The notes: a model not told the origin generated them from the letters alone. 59,424 nucleotides of DNA from Candidatus Nanopelagicaceae bacterium (GCA_018882885.1 VERG01000008.1:1-59424), one strand, 5' to 3'; positions 38,611-48,308 are shown, numbered from the stretch's first letter. Numbers and translations: made by a program.

Positions 38611-40009
38611 GGTTTACCTTCATGGGAACGATCCCTTTGGGCCGATAGGTTGCGCGGGGTTGAGCGGTAGGAAAGGCTGTTTGCAGCTCTAACCGCATAC
38701 GGCTGGCAATCTCCAAGATGATTATGCGGGCTTCCAGCAATGCGAATTGGTCACCAAGACATTTTCTAGTTCCCGCTCCAAAAGGAAAATAAGCACCTCG
38801 GGGAAGAGTTTTTTCAAAATCATTAAACCAGCGCTCCGGGATGAATTCATCTGGCTCAGAAAAGTATTTGGCATCTCGATGTGTTACATACTGACTAATC
38901 AACACATGGGCACCTTTTGGAATTTCAAAACCTCCCAGTGTCACATCTTCTAGAGCGCGTCGTGGAGCTACCCAAACCGGAGGGCAAAGACGTAATACCT
39001 CATTAAATATTGCACTACTCCAAGGCGCAGACAGAAGTATGCGGGCAAAATCCTCACTACTTCGCTGTTTCAATATCAAGTCAGCTTCCTCTACTAGAAA
39101 TTCCCAGTATTTTGGATTTTGGCTTAGATATGAAAACACCCAGGTTAAGACATTCGCGGTGGTTTCATGACCGCTTAATATTAAAGTTAAAGTTTCATCA
39201 GAAACTTCACGCGCCGACAATTTCTCGCCATCCGGAGTTGTGGCCTCTAAAAGTACTCCCATCAAATCATCTCTTTTTATGCCCTTCTCAATCCTTTCAT
39301 TGACGATACGTGTAGCTACTTCATGAAGTTCATTTGCCGCACTTCCGAATTTTCTAAAGTATGGAAGTCCTAGATTGTCGAAACGATCCAGACCAGGCAA
39401 CATAGTTCTCTCAATGCGATCAATAGCAACATGCATCGCTCTTTGAACTTTTTGAGTATCTTCTGAAATATCTGCACCGAATAAAATATCCGCCACAATA
39501 TCGAATGTCAGCGCCATCATCTCTGGACCCATTCCAACAACTTCGCCATCTTTCCAATTGGAAATATGTTTTTGGGTCAGATCAATCATGGTATTTGCAT
39601 AGGAGGAAATCTTGCTGATGTGAAAAGGTGACTGCATCAACCTGCGATGCCGTAAGTGAATCGGCTCTTCATTGGTCAACAGGCCGGTTCCTAAGACCTT
39701 TCGCATCCGATCAAAACCAACACCTTTAATGAACTGATGTTGTTTGCTGACGGTAACTTCGTGAACCATCTCAGGTGAGAAAGCTCCGATAAAGAGCTGA
39801 CCACCCAGAAAAAAAGATGTGCAATCGCCATACTCATCTCGCGCCTGACGGAGAAAACCTGGTGTGTCCTGCTGAAATTGAAGAGTGAGTAAGGGCGAGC
39901 GGGGTCCATCTGGAAGGGAAACCGATTTGAGCTGCCGGCGCTTTAAAGGCTTTGGAATTGGGGCATATTCGGCTGGTCTTGGGGTATGGAACGGGGCGAG
40001 CTCGGCCAT
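38603..40009 (-). CDS. Cytochrome P450 monooxygenase
   Basis: Heme-thiolate monooxygenase, soluble bacterial type. I-helix motif SGHETTANVLTW, K-helix ExxR in NEVLRLCPP, PERF-like region PDEFIPERWF and the heme-binding loop FPFGAGTRKCLGDQFALLEAR with its cysteine ligand are intact. ATG at 40009 (MAELAPFHTPRP, 468 aa) is preferred; an in-frame start at 40114 would add 35 residues and cover the LexA box. No ferredoxin or reductase gene is adjacent, so electron supply and substrate are unknown. It is inserted between DUF3046 and recA, which are normally neighbours, and is divergent from recA. Confidence 0.93.
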   Translation of the reverse strand: MAELAPFHTPRPAEYAPIPKPLKRRQLKSVSLPDGPRSPLLTLQFQQDTPGFLRQARDEYGDCTSFFLGGQLFIGAFSPEMVHEVTVSKQHQFIKGVGFDRMRKVLGTGLLTNEEPIHLRHRRLMQSPFHISKISSYANTMIDLTQKHISNWKDGEVVGMGPEMMALTFDIVADILFGADISEDTQKVQRAMHVAIDRIERTMLPGLDRFDNLGLPYFRKFGSAANELHEVATRIVNERIEKGIKRDDLMGVLLEATTPDGEKLSAREVSDETLTLILSGHETTANVLTWVFSYLSQNPKYWEFLVEEADLILKQRSSEDFARILLSAPWSSAIFNEVLRLCPPVWVAPRRALEDVTLGGFEIPKGAHVLISQYVTHRDAKYFSEPDEFIPERWFNDFEKTLPRGAYFPFGAGTRKCLGDQFALLEARIIILEIASRMRLELQTAFPTAQPRATYRPKGIVPMKVNLI

Positions 40010-40046
40010 CCCCAAAGATAGGCACGGCGTGTCCCCAAAGTCATTA

Positions 40047-40058
40047 GAACAAATGTTC
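40047..40058. promoter_or_regulatory. LexA (SOS) box between the P450 gene and recA
   Basis: GAACAAATGTTC, a perfect 12-bp palindrome matching the Gram-positive/actinobacterial LexA operator GAAC-N4-GTTC. It is 38 bases upstream of the P450 ATG and 139 bases upstream of the recA GTG. lexA is encoded 7 kb away. The site can repress recA, the P450 gene, or both; on the minus strand TTTACC, the box and TAATGA lie in promoter-like order. Confidence 0.9.
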
Positions 40059-40072
40059 GGTAAACTTCGACC

Positions 40073-40093
40073 ATAACAGCGGCGAGCTGTTAT
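40073..40093. other. Perfect palindromic stem-loop in the recA upstream region
   Basis: ATAACAGC (40073-40080) and GCTGTTAT (40086-40093) are perfect inverted arms around GGCGA. Lies between the LexA box and the damage promoter of recA. No T-tract follows in either direction. It might be a binding site for another regulator or a leader-RNA hairpin. Confidence 0.55.
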
Positions 40094-40138
40094 ACCCAAC
40101 CAGAGCGGTTCCACATTTCCGCAGGCCTAAAGGGTCAG

Positions 40139-40161
40139 CCGTCAGTGGTCTTCCGTACCTT
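40139..40161 (+). promoter_or_regulatory. RecA-NDp-like (PafBC-type) damage promoter of recA
   Basis: CCGTCAGTGG (40139-40148), a seven-base spacer, then TACCTT (40156-40161). This resembles the LexA-independent actinobacterial damage promoter, whose -35-side element is TTGTCRGTGG with a -10 hexamer at the same distance, activated in mycobacteria by PafBC. The predicted start would be about 27 bases before the recA GTG. pafBC itself is not in the window. Confidence 0.7.
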
Positions 40162-40196
40162 CTGGACCAACCTACGAGTAGAAGAGAGGCAAGACT

Positions 40197-41282
40197 GTGG
40201 CTAAAGAAGCCAAAGATCCTGTAGATAGTTCCAAACCCTCTGCCGAACGGCAGAAAGCCCTAGACACCGCGCTTGCTCAAATCGAGCGTCAGTTTGGTAA
40301 GGGCTCAGTTATCAAGATGAGCGAGCGCACAGCTACACCTATCGAAGTTATTCCAACCGGTTCTATTACCTTGGACATGGCTCTAGGAATTGGTGGATTA
40401 CCACGTGGCCGCGTTATCGAAATCTTTGGACCTGAATCATCAGGTAAAACAACCTTAACTTTGCATGCGATTGCAAATGCTCAGAAAAATGGTGGCATCG
40501 CAGCCTTTATCGATGCAGAACATGCATTTGATGCTGAATATGCCAAGAAGCTTGGCGTTGATATTGACTCACTTTTGGTATCACAACCAGACACCGGCGA
40601 ACAAGCACTTGAGATTATGGATATGTTGGTTCGTTCAGGTGCCCTTGATCTGATTGTTGTTGACTCAGTCGCTGCTCTTGTTCCACGTGCTGAAATCGAA
40701 GGCGAGATGGGTGACTCACATATGGGTCTACAAGCCCGTTTGATGTCACAAGCACTTCGCAAAATTACAGGTGCATTAAGTCAATCAAAGACCACAGCAA
40801 TCTTTATCAACCAATTGCGTGACAAGATTGGTGTTTTCTTTGGTTCACCAGAAACCACAACCGGTGGTAAAGCTCTTAAGTTCTACGCCTCAGTACGTAT
40901 GGATATCCGTCGCATCGAAACCCTTAAAGATGGACAGGAAGCGGTCGGTAACCGTACCCGCGTCAAAGTTGTTAAAAACAAGATGGCGCCCCCATTCAAA
41001 CAAGCAGAGTTTGACATCCTTTACGGAGTTGGAATCTCACGTGAGGGTGGATTACTTGACCTCGGTGTAGATCTTGGCATCGTAAAGAAATCAGGTGCTT
41101 GGTACACCTATGAAGGTGACCAGCTTGGTCAGGGCAAGGAAAACTCTCGTCAATTCTTAATTGATAATCCAGATCTTGCCAATGAGATTGAGGCCAAGAT
41201 CCGGGCGCATTACGCCGCGACAGAGATCGATCCAGCGCTAGTTGCTGCAATCGATGAAGCCGCAGCTGATGTCGAGTTCTAA
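40197..41282 (+). CDS. recA: Recombinase RecA
   Basis: ATP-dependent DNA strand-exchange protein and LexA coprotease. Walker [10 protein letters not shown], Walker [14 protein letters not shown], loop L2 region [25 protein letters not shown], and the [15 protein letters not shown] segment are conserved. 361 aa with a C-terminal tail of alternating Ala and acidic residues. GTG start at 40197 after a purine-rich GAAGAGAGG. No intein. Overlaps recX by 14 bases. Confidence 0.97.
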   Translation: MAKEAKDPVDSSKPSAERQKALDTALAQIERQFGKGSVIKMSERTATPIEVIPTGSITLDMALGIGGLPRGRVIEIFGPESSGKTTLTLHAIANAQKNGGIAAFIDAEHAFDAEYAKKLGVDIDSLLVSQPDTGEQALEIMDMLVRSGALDLIVVDSVAALVPRAEIEGEMGDSHMGLQARLMSQALRKITGALSQSKTTAIFINQLRDKIGVFFGSPETTTGGKALKFYASVRMDIRRIETLKDGQEAVGNRTRVKVVKNKMAPPFKQAEFDILYGVGISREGGLLDLGVDLGIVKKSGAWYTYEGDQLGQGKENSRQFLIDNPDLANEIEAKIRAHYAATEIDPALVAAIDEAAADVEF

Positions 41283-41772
41283 TCAACAATTAGAAGAGTT
41301 AGAAAGCGACCCCTACTCAGTAGCTCAGACCATCGCCCTTATGGCGCTGGGCAGAAGAGCGAAGAGTAGGGGGGAGCTTCTTACCCTTCTAAAAAAACGT
41401 GGCATCGAAGAAGAGATTGCTAATGCGGTGCTATTTCGACTTCAAGAGCAGGGGTTCATAAATGATTATGAGTTTGCTCGTTATTGGAGTGAATCAAGGC
41501 AGCGCACCAAAAAGGTTTCAAAGCGAATCATTGCCGGGGAGTTACGCTCCAAAGGGATAGCGGATGAGATCATCGAATGGATCACCAGCGATATCTCCGA
41601 TGACTCCGAGTTTGCCAATGCGATGCAGTTTGCAGAGCGCAAATCTCGGTCAGTTCGCTCCCTTGCACCGGAGGTTGCATATAGAAGAATGCATGGAGCA
41701 CTTTCAAGACGGGGTTTCTCAGGAAATATCGTCAATCGAGTTCTCGCAGAGTTAGGCATAACCCGCTCATAA
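41269..41772 (+). CDS. recX: Regulatory protein RecX
   Basis: Small helical protein that modulates RecA filaments. The family pattern [28 protein letters not shown], followed by three-helix repeats ([35 protein letters not shown]), is clear. ATG 41269 inside the end of recA gives [15 protein letters not shown], 167 aa; an earlier in-frame start at 41242 lies deeper in recA and is less likely. The recA-recX overlap is standard in actinobacteria. Confidence 0.92.
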   Translation: MSSSNQQLEELESDPYSVAQTIALMALGRRAKSRGELLTLLKKRGIEEEIANAVLFRLQEQGFINDYEFARYWSESRQRTKKVSKRIIAGELRSKGIADEIIEWITSDISDDSEFANAMQFAERKSRSVRSLAPEVAYRRMHGALSRRGFSGNIVNRVLAELGITRS

Positions 41773-41798
41773 ATAACTAGCTAAGACAGATAGGTACG

Positions 41799-43229
41799 AT
41801 GGTCCCCGTGAACCGTACCTATGTGATTCAGACCCTGGGCTGTCAGATGAATGTCCATGACTCTGAGCGGATTGCAGGTTCACTTGATGCAGCGGGATAT
41901 GTGCCAGCTCAAGTTGGCGTCGAACCTGATTTAGTGGTTTTCAATACCTGCGCGGTTAGAGAAAACGCTGATAACAAACTTTATGGTCATCTTTCCTTTC
42001 TAGCTCCAACAAAGAAATCAAGACCTGATATGCAGATTGCAATCGGGGGATGTTTAGCTCAAAAAGATCAAGGAACCATTCTTAAAAAAGCGCCTTATGT
42101 AGATGTTGTTTTTGGCACCCACAATGTGGGATCGCTCCCGGCACTTCTAGAGCGAGCACGCATTGAGCAGAGCGCGCAGATTGAAATCAAAGAGGCGCTA
42201 GAGCATTTTCCCTCCACACTTCCTGCCCGGCGCCACTCAGCATTTTCTGCCTGGGTCTCCATCTCAGTTGGCTGCAACAACACCTGTACCTTTTGCATAG
42301 TTCCAGCTCTGCGTGGCAGAGAAAAGGATCGAGCACAAGAAGATATTTTGAATGAGGTCCGTGCCCTAGTTGCTGATGGGGTAAATGAAATTACCTTGTT
42401 GGGCCAAAATGTAAATGCTTACGGAGTCGATTTTGGCGACCGTACCGCATTTGCGAAATTACTACGGGAGTGCGGCAAAGTGGAAGGCCTAGATCGCATC
42501 CGATTTATGTCTCCGCATCCGCGAGATTTCACAGATGATGTAATTGCAGCCATGGCAGAGACACCAAATGTGATGCCACATCTACATATGCCGCTGCAAT
42601 CAGGCTCTGATCGAATTCTGCAATCTATGCGCCGCTCTTATCGTGTAGATCGATACCGAGGCATTATTGAGAAGGTGCGCCAGGCGATGCCCCATTCCAC
42701 AATTACTACCGACATCATCGTCGGATTTCCCGGCGAGAGTGAATCTGATTTTCAGGAGACGATGGATCTTTGTACGGAATTGAGATTCTTAGCCGCTTAC
42801 ACCTTCCAATATTCAAAACGTCCCGGCACTCCTGCCGCTGAAATGCCGGATCAAATAGCACCAGAGGTGGTTGCGCAGCGATACACCAGATTGCATGAAC
42901 ATTTAAATGCGCTTTCCCAATCGGTAAATGAAGATGTAGTGGGTAAGGCCGCAGAGGTTTTGGTCACCGATGTTGAAGGCGGACGAGGTAGTGGCAAGAG
43001 CCGTGATTTCAGATTGGTGCATTTCGATGCACCCGAAGGAATTAGGCCTGGAGATATAGCGGAGGTTGAGATTGGCGGCGCTAAGCCGCACTTTGTTTTG
43101 GCTAAAGGTGCTCCAGTAAGTTGGCGAAAAACTCGTGGTGGAGATGCGTTTGCGGCCCGCAAAAAAGAAGCAGAGGCCAAAGGTGTGATGCTTGGTATTC
43201 CAACATTGAAGAGCGTTCCTGGTAAATGA
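41799..43229 (+). CDS. miaB: tRNA-2-methylthio-N6-dimethylallyladenosine synthase MiaB
   Basis: Radical-SAM methylthiotransferase acting on i6A37 of tRNAs, the product of MiaA encoded directly downstream. N-terminal cysteines in [25 protein letters not shown] and IGGCLAQKD; radical-SAM cysteines in [24 protein letters not shown]-terminal TRAM domain. 476 aa from ATG 41799; GTG 41808 ([11 protein letters not shown]) is an equally possible start. The end overlaps the miaA ATG. Confidence 0.95.
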   Translation: MVPVNRTYVIQTLGCQMNVHDSERIAGSLDAAGYVPAQVGVEPDLVVFNTCAVRENADNKLYGHLSFLAPTKKSRPDMQIAIGGCLAQKDQGTILKKAPYVDVVFGTHNVGSLPALLERARIEQSAQIEIKEALEHFPSTLPARRHSAFSAWVSISVGCNNTCTFCIVPALRGREKDRAQEDILNEVRALVADGVNEITLLGQNVNAYGVDFGDRTAFAKLLRECGKVEGLDRIRFMSPHPRDFTDDVIAAMAETPNVMPHLHMPLQSGSDRILQSMRRSYRVDRYRGIIEKVRQAMPHSTITTDIIVGFPGESESDFQETMDLCTELRFLAAYTFQYSKRPGTPAAEMPDQIAPEVVAQRYTRLHEHLNALSQSVNEDVVGKAAEVLVTDVEGGRGSGKSRDFRLVHFDAPEGIRPGDIAEVEIGGAKPHFVLAKGAPVSWRKTRGGDAFAARKKEAEAKGVMLGIPTLKSVPGK

Positions 43230-44149
43230 CATTACTTGTAATTGGTGGTGCTACCGCAACAGGGAAGAGTGATTTAGCGGTTGCTTTAGCAAAAGAGTTA
43301 AAGGGTCATGTCATTAATGCAGATTCCATGCAGTTGTATAAAGGCATGGATGTCGGTACCGCGAAGTTATCCATGGCAGAAAGACAGGGAGTACCCCATC
43401 ATTTGATTGATGTGTTGTCGGTTCGAGAAGAGGCATCTGTTGCGCAGTATCAAATTGATGCCCGTAATTTGATTGATCAATTATTGGAGCAAGGCATCCC
43501 TGCGATCGTCGTAGGTGGTACCGGCCTTTATATAAAAGCGATTCTGGATGATTTGAACTTTCCAGATACAAATCCAGAGGTACGGGAGCGGATTGCAAAA
43601 GAGGCTGAGGAGCTTGGCGCTGATGTAATGCATGAAAGATTGGCGGCGTTAGATCCTGCTGCCGCCGCAGCAATTCCGAAAGAAAATGTCAGACGCGTGG
43701 TGCGGGCGCTTGAAGTAATTGAGTTAACCGGTCAGCCATACACCGCCAATCTACCCCGCGAAGGAAGTTCAAAGTATCCGCAGGCCAAACAGTTCGGATT
43801 GGTTATGGAGCGGGAAACATTGCAGGAGCGAATTGATCTACGCGTTGAGAAGATGTGGGAGCAAGGTTTGGTGCGCGAGGTTAGAGAGTTGATGGCTGAG
43901 GGATTGCTTGAGGGACGCACCGCTCAAGCCGCATTGGGTTACGCCCAAGTAATTAAATTTGCGCAAGGCGAGATGACCGAGGAAGAGGCAAAAGAGGAGA
44001 CCAAGCGGGCAACCCGGCAGTACGCCAGAAGACAGGAAACCTGGTTCTCTCGAGATGAGCGGATTACCTGGTTGAAGAAGGCTCCCACTCAGGAGTTAAT
44101 GGAGCGCATACTTTTATCTATCAATACATCTAATATTGGAAACATATGA
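43226..44149 (+). CDS. miaA: tRNA dimethylallyltransferase MiaA
   Basis: Transfers a dimethylallyl group from DMAPP to A37 of tRNAs. P-loop [16 protein letters not shown], then [17 protein letters not shown] with the catalytic Asp, and [16 protein letters not shown]. 307 aa. Coupled by four-base overlaps to miaB before it and dapF after it. Its substrate DMAPP comes from the MEP pathway, two genes of which are at 9.8-13.3 kb. Confidence 0.96.
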   Translation: MTLLVIGGATATGKSDLAVALAKELKGHVINADSMQLYKGMDVGTAKLSMAERQGVPHHLIDVLSVREEASVAQYQIDARNLIDQLLEQGIPAIVVGGTGLYIKAILDDLNFPDTNPEVRERIAKEAEELGADVMHERLAALDPAAAAAIPKENVRRVVRALEVIELTGQPYTANLPREGSSKYPQAKQFGLVMERETLQERIDLRVEKMWEQGLVREVRELMAEGLLEGRTAQAALGYAQVIKFAQGEMTEEEAKEETKRATRQYARRQETWFSRDERITWLKKAPTQELMERILLSINTSNIGNI

Positions 44150-44952
44150 GCTCTAATCTAGTTGGTACCTACGGGCACGGGACTGAAAATGATTTTGTAA
44201 TTGTTTTTGATCCAGAGGACAAAAACAATATCTCCTCCAAACAGACCGCAGCTATCTGCAATCGCCAAAACGGTGTGGGCGCAGATGGCTTAATCCGAAT
44301 CACCAAACGTGACGGTAAGTGGTTTATGGATTATCGAAACTCTGATGGTTCCTTGGCAGAGATGTGTGGCAACGGAATCAGGGTTATGGCACGGTATTTG
44401 GTTGATCGAGGTCATCAGCCGGCAGGAATCTTTTCGATTCTCACCCGAGATGGTGCCAAGTTTTTGAGTGTTCCAGAAGAGGGCGATATCAGCGTAAATA
44501 TGGGCCAGGTTCAAGTTGTAGATGGAGAGATTACCGCGGCCAACAACGGCAGGTTATGGAATGGTTTCAATGTAAATGTGGGAAACCCACATGCGGTGGT
44601 ATTTGTTGATTCGATGAATGATGTTGGAGATTTAAAGGATGCTCCAGTTGTCAGACCAAAGGACACTTATCCTGAAGGTGTAAATGTTGAGTTTGTAGAG
44701 TTTTTGGAAAATGGAGAGTTAAAGATGCGGGTTCATGAGCGCGGTAGCGGCGAAACCCGTTCTTGCGGAACGGGAACCTGCGCAGTTGCATTGGCAGCGA
44801 CCATCAAGAAGGGCATGCGTCTGCCCGCTCGTTGGGTAATTCATCCACCGGGAGGACGTTTAGTTGTTGAAATTGATCCGCACTCCAACGCGGTATTGAT
44901 TGGTCCAGCGGTTTTGCTAGCAGAACACAATTTGGAGCCATTTCTTGTCTAA
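44146..44952 (+). CDS. dapF: Diaminopimelate epimerase
   Basis: Interconverts LL- and meso-diaminopimelate for lysine and peptidoglycan. Both catalytic cysteines are visible, in MCGNGIRVMARYL and SCGTGTCAVALAA; the GTENDFVIVFDPEDK N-terminal motif is conserved. 268 aa, normal. Located between miaA and hflX with overlaps on both sides, the actinobacterial order. Confidence 0.95.
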   Translation: MSSNLVGTYGHGTENDFVIVFDPEDKNNISSKQTAAICNRQNGVGADGLIRITKRDGKWFMDYRNSDGSLAEMCGNGIRVMARYLVDRGHQPAGIFSILTRDGAKFLSVPEEGDISVNMGQVQVVDGEITAANNGRLWNGFNVNVGNPHAVVFVDSMNDVGDLKDAPVVRPKDTYPEGVNVEFVEFLENGELKMRVHERGSGETRSCGTGTCAVALAATIKKGMRLPARWVIHPPGGRLVVEIDPHSNAVLIGPAVLLAEHNLEPFLV

Positions 44953-46417
44953 TCCTTCCCGCTCTAATTCTGGTGAATTTGATGAGCTTGATGCGCTAAT
45001 TCAAGAGAGCCAAGAGGTTGCAGCAGATTACGACTCTGATATTTTCATTCCTGATTCTTTTCAATCTACTCAGCAAGAGTTAAGTGATCGGCAGGCGCTG
45101 CGCCGCGTAGTAGGTCTTTCAACAGAGTTAACCGATATTTCAGAGGCTGAGTATCGCCAACTTCGATTAGAGCGGGTTGTCTTAGTTGGGGTATGGACTG
45201 AGGGAACGGTTAAGGATGCCGAAAACTCTATGGAGGAGTTGGCCGCCCTTGCTGAGACCGCGGGCTCAACTGTGATGGATGCGATTATTCAAAGAAGAGA
45301 CAAGCCCGATCCAGCAACCTTTATTGGTTCTGGAAAGGTCAGCGAGCTAAAAGCAATTGTGAAATCAACCGGCGCAGATACAGTGATCTGCGATGGAGAG
45401 CTAAGTCCTTCGCAGTTGAAAAACTTAGAGGATCGAATCAAGGTCAAGGTTGTTGACCGAACCGTTTTGATTTTGGATATTTTCGCGCAGCACGCTAAGA
45501 GCAAAGAGGGTAAGGCCCAGGTTGAGTTAGCGCAGATTAGTTACTTACTTCCAAGGTTGCGTGGTTGGGGTGATTCACTTTCTCGCCAGGCTGGTCGTGC
45601 TGCTGGAATTGGTGGACGTGGACCTGGTGAAACCAAGATTGAGGTAGATAGAAGACGTATCCGCGACAAGATGGCCAAGCTGCGTCGCGAGATAAATGCC
45701 ATGAAAACGGCGCGTGACACAAAACGTCAGGAAAGAAAAAGAAATCAGATTCCATCTGTTGCGATCGCGGGCTACACCAACGCAGGAAAATCATCCCTAC
45801 TAAATAGATTAACCAACGCGGGAGTCTTGGTGCAGAACGCTTTGTTTGCAACCTTGGATCCAACTGTTAGAAGAGCAGAAACCTCAGATGGTCGGGTTTA
45901 TACCTTGAGCGACACAGTGGGTTTTGTTAAGCATCTGCCACATGACCTTATCGATGCCTTTAAATCAACATTGGAGGAGGTCTCCAGCGCAGATGTAATT
46001 GTTCATGTAGTTGATGGATCACACTCTGATCCGCTTGGTCAGATCAGGGCGGTCAGGGGGGTCATTGATGAAATTGGTGGCGCAAAGATTCCCGAGATTA
46101 TCGCGATAAATAAGGCTGATATTGCAGACCCCGAGGTGATTGCTCAGATCTTGCGACAGGAGCCAGATGCCTATCCGATTTCAGTTTTAACCGGTGCAGG
46201 TGTTGCTGAGTTAGTTAAAGCGATCGAGATATCTCTACCCAGACCTCGAATAGAGATGCGCACGGTTGTGCCATACAACAGGGGAGATTTAGTAAGTCAG
46301 GTTCATGAACATGGAGAGATTATTAGCGAAGAGTATTTGCCTGAGGGCACCGCGCTACATGCCATGGTTGATGGCTCATTAGCGCATGCGCTTGAAAAGT
46401 ATGTTGTTGCTAAATAG
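44945..46417 (+). CDS. hflX: GTPase HflX
   Basis: Ribosome-associated GTPase that rescues or splits stalled 70S and 100S ribosomes. N-terminal HflX domain with the GxGK-type segment in [14 protein letters not shown], the linker [36 protein letters not shown], then the GTPase domain: G1 [13 protein letters not shown]3 [11 protein letters not shown]4 NKAD. 490 aa. TTG start at 44945 overlaps the dapF end. Its stop overlaps that of convergent lexA by eight bases, so no room remains for a separate terminator. Confidence 0.93.
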   Translation: MSNPSRSNSGEFDELDALIQESQEVAADYDSDIFIPDSFQSTQQELSDRQALRRVVGLSTELTDISEAEYRQLRLERVVLVGVWTEGTVKDAENSMEELAALAETAGSTVMDAIIQRRDKPDPATFIGSGKVSELKAIVKSTGADTVICDGELSPSQLKNLEDRIKVKVVDRTVLILDIFAQHAKSKEGKAQVELAQISYLLPRLRGWGDSLSRQAGRAAGIGGRGPGETKIEVDRRRIRDKMAKLRREINAMKTARDTKRQERKRNQIPSVAIAGYTNAGKSSLLNRLTNAGVLVQNALFATLDPTVRRAETSDGRVYTLSDTVGFVKHLPHDLIDAFKSTLEEVSSADVIVHVVDGSHSDPLGQIRAVRGVIDEIGGAKIPEIIAINKADIADPEVIAQILRQEPDAYPISVLTGAGVAELVKAIEISLPRPRIEMRTVVPYNRGDLVSQVHEHGEIISEEYLPEGTALHAMVDGSLAHALEKYVVAK

Positions 46418-47081
46418 AGCGTAGGACCGCGGTAACTATTCCTAAAATCTCACACTCATCACCGTTGATGGGTTTGTAATCATCATTTGCTGGCATTAGC
46501 CAGATGTGACCATCTTTCTTGGTGAAGGTTTTAACGGTAGCTTCACCATCAATCATCGCGGCAACGATCTGACCTTTGTTGCAATCTTTTTGGGCACGGA
46601 TTACTACATAGTCACCATCGCAGATTGCGGCGTTGATCATGGAATCTCCAACAACCTTAAGCATGAATAACTCGCCCTCACCAACAAGTGATGCAGGTAG
46701 GGGGAATAGCTCTTCAACATTTTGCTCGGCCAGGATTGGCCCACCTGCGGCGATACGTCCCACAAGCGGTACGTTGTGAGTTTTTTCTGGAGTGATATCT
46801 TCAAAACGTTCATCGCCAGGGGTTAAGACCTCAAGAGCGCGACCACGGGAGGGATCTCTACGGATCCAGCCCTTTTCCTCTAAAGCCTCGAGCTGGTACT
46901 TAACGCTGGAAGGAGAGGAGAGTCCGGCCGCCTCACCAATTTCACGCATTGAAGGCGGATAACCATTGGTTTCCATAGCCTTCTTGATCGCCATCAGGAT
47001 CTTGGTCTGACGAGGGGTTAGGCCATTCTCATCAACAGGGCCGTCTGGGAGTTCGGTGATTTTGGTGGGTTTTTTAGCCAT
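46410..47081 (-). CDS. lexA: LexA repressor
   Basis: SOS repressor with N-terminal winged helix (about residues 20-85: [36 protein letters not shown]) and a C-terminal self-cleaving peptidase. Cleavage bond Ala112-Gly113 (RIAAGGP), nucleophile Ser147 (VGDSM) and general base Lys184 (ATVKTF) are all present, so autocleavage should work. 223 aa. Divergent from the LysM gene, with LexA boxes in the shared 151-bp gap. Confidence 0.97.
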   Translation of the reverse strand: MAKKPTKITELPDGPVDENGLTPRQTKILMAIKKAMETNGYPPSMREIGEAAGLSSPSSVKYQLEALEEKGWIRRDPSRGRALEVLTPGDERFEDITPEKTHNVPLVGRIAAGGPILAEQNVEELFPLPASLVGEGELFMLKVVGDSMINAAICDGDYVVIRAQKDCNKGQIVAAMIDGEATVKTFTKKDGHIWLMPANDDYKPINGDECEILGIVTAVLRSI

Positions 47082-47114
47082 GGGTAAAGGTTAGAACAGA
47101 AGTGCGAATAAATC

Positions 47115-47126
47115 AAACAAATGTTC
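47115..47126. promoter_or_regulatory. Degenerate LexA box near the lexA start
   Basis: AAACAAATGTTC, one mismatch from GAAC-N4-GTTC, 34 bases upstream of the lexA ATG. Well placed for LexA autoregulation; a weaker site than the perfect boxes. Confidence 0.55.
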
Positions 47127-47141
47127 TAAAAAAACTTGCCG

Positions 47142-47164
47142 ATGTCAGTGGGGAGGTGTACCTT
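47142..47164 (+). promoter_or_regulatory. RecA-NDp-like damage promoter of the LysM gene
   Basis: ATGTCAGTGG (47142-47151), seven-base spacer, TACCTT (47159-47164): the same core, spacing and -10 hexamer as the element before recA. The predicted start falls at about 47171, at the edge of the LexA box. The element points away from lexA to the LysM gene. Confidence 0.7.
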
Positions 47165-47172
47165 TACTTTTA

Positions 47173-47184
47173 GAACAGGCGTTC
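47173..47184. promoter_or_regulatory. LexA (SOS) box of the LysM gene
   Basis: GAACAGGCGTTC fits GAAC-N4-GTTC exactly. It starts nine bases after the -10 hexamer of the damage promoter, so bound LexA would cover the transcription start. Confidence 0.88.
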
Positions 47185-47232
47185 GAAGAGTATCCCCGCT
47201 CTCAATGATCTGATCTAGAAGTAACTGGAGAG

Positions 47233-47616
47233 ATGAAGATGACTACCTTAGCCATCAATCCGTCCCTTGCTAATTTGAGTGAAAAAACCCCCGTAAATAG
47301 CTCACTTTCTGGTGTTCGACTTACCCCCCGTGGTCGAGCTGTTGCAAGGTTGGCTGTAATCACTTCGCTCTCCATACTGCTTCTCTCTGGATTCGCTGCG
47401 GTTACCGGGGCATCTGCAGGCTCCTCAGAGACCGCAATCCCGACCCCTTACATCAAGATCAGCGTCAAGCCCGGGGAGACCCTTTGGTCGATTGCTGATG
47501 GAGTCGATGCCAATGGGGACCGTCGATCTGTTGTGGCAGATATTGTTGAAATCAACCACCTCAAATCACCAGAGCTCCAGGCGGGGCAGAAGATCTACAT
47601 CCCGACACGCCCATAA
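47233..47616 (+). CDS. Membrane-anchored LysM protein, probable SOS division inhibitor
   Basis: 127 aa: a cytoplasmic N-terminus of about 37 residues, one membrane helix (about 38-60, ARLAVITSLSILLLSGFAAV), and an external LysM peptidoglycan-binding domain (about 76-125, SVKPGETLWSIADG to AGQKIYIPTR). Its position between lexA and nrdR equals that of Rv2719c (ChiZ) in M. tuberculosis, an SOS-induced LysM protein that blocks division. A perfect LexA box and a RecA-NDp-like promoter lie upstream. Role as a damage-induced division inhibitor is inferred from position and regulation; sequence outside LysM is not conserved enough to be sure. Confidence 0.82.
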   Translation: MKMTTLAINPSLANLSEKTPVNSSLSGVRLTPRGRAVARLAVITSLSILLLSGFAAVTGASAGSSETAIPTPYIKISVKPGETLWSIADGVDANGDRRSVVADIVEINHLKSPELQAGQKIYIPTRP

Positions 47617-47668
47617 CGCTCACAACCCTTTAGATTTCCTGAAACTCTAAACCGTTGCTTTACTCTTA

Positions 47669-47715
47669 CCCCTAGATGTTGGGGTCGTTTTACGATATGC
47701 TTCCATACCTTGTGG
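47669..47715. promoter_or_regulatory. Tandem NrdR boxes upstream of nrdR
   Basis: Two 16-bp sites: CCCCTAGATGTTGGGG (47669-47684) and CTTCCATACCTTGTGG (47700-47715). The first fits the NrdR core CwAtATaTwG at 8 of 10 positions, the second at 7. Starts are 31 bases apart, three helical turns, the classical spacing of paired NrdR boxes. They imply that NrdR represses its own operon with nrdJ. Confidence 0.75.
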
Positions 47716-47780
47716 TTCAGAGCAGAGTCGCAGATACACCCAAAATCAGATTTTTCCCAGCATTGAAAGGATGACACGCC

Positions 47781-48308
47781 GTGAACTGTCCATTTTGTCG
47801 TCACGAGGAGTCTCGAGTAATTGACTCCCGCCCGACTGATGAGGGCAGCTCCATCCGTCGTCGTCGTGAATGCACCAACTGTGGTTCACGTTTTTCAACA
47901 GCTGAGACCGCGGTCCTTTCCATCATTAAAAGGAGTGGGGCCACGGAGCCATTTAGTCGCGAGAAGGTCATCAATGGTGTGCGTAAGGCCTGCCAGAACC
48001 GTCCAGTCGATGATGATGATCTAGCCCTGCTAGCCCAGCGTGTGGAGGAGACTCTGCGCGCGACCGGTCAGGCAGAGATCGAGGCTCAAGAGGTCGGTAT
48101 GGCGATTCTCTCACCATTGCGAGAATTAGATGAGGTGGCGTACCTGCGTTATGCCTCGGTATACCGTAACTTTTCCTCCCTTGAAGATTTCGAAGGCGAG
48201 ATAGCACTTCTCCGCGCTCTGCCTTTCGAGAAAAACTCAGAAGCACAGTTAAGTAAAAAAGATTCTCAAGTTGTTTCCCCGCAACTTCTGGCACCAAAAA
48301 CGCCATAA
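47781..48308 (+). CDS. nrdR: Transcriptional repressor NrdR
   Basis: Nucleotide-sensing repressor of ribonucleotide reductase genes. N-terminal zinc ribbon with Cys3, Cys6, Cys31 and Cys34 (MNCPFC ... [11 protein letters not shown]), then an ATP-cone domain ([24 protein letters not shown]). GTG start at 47781. 175 aa, slightly longer than usual owing to a polar C-terminal tail. Stands directly before nrdJ, as in Streptomyces. Confidence 0.96.
   Translation: MNCPFCRHEESRVIDSRPTDEGSSIRRRRECTNCGSRFSTAETAVLSIIKRSGATEPFSREKVINGVRKACQNRPVDDDDLALLAQRVEETLRATGQAEIEAQEVGMAILSPLRELDEVAYLRYASVYRNFSSLEDFEGEIALLRALPFEKNSEAQLSKKDSQVVSPQLLAPKTP

Noticed and set aside
40010-40114. A longer N-terminus for the P450
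   Set aside because: It would read through the LexA box and shows no P450-like sequence; MAELAPFHTPRP at 40009 is a more natural start.
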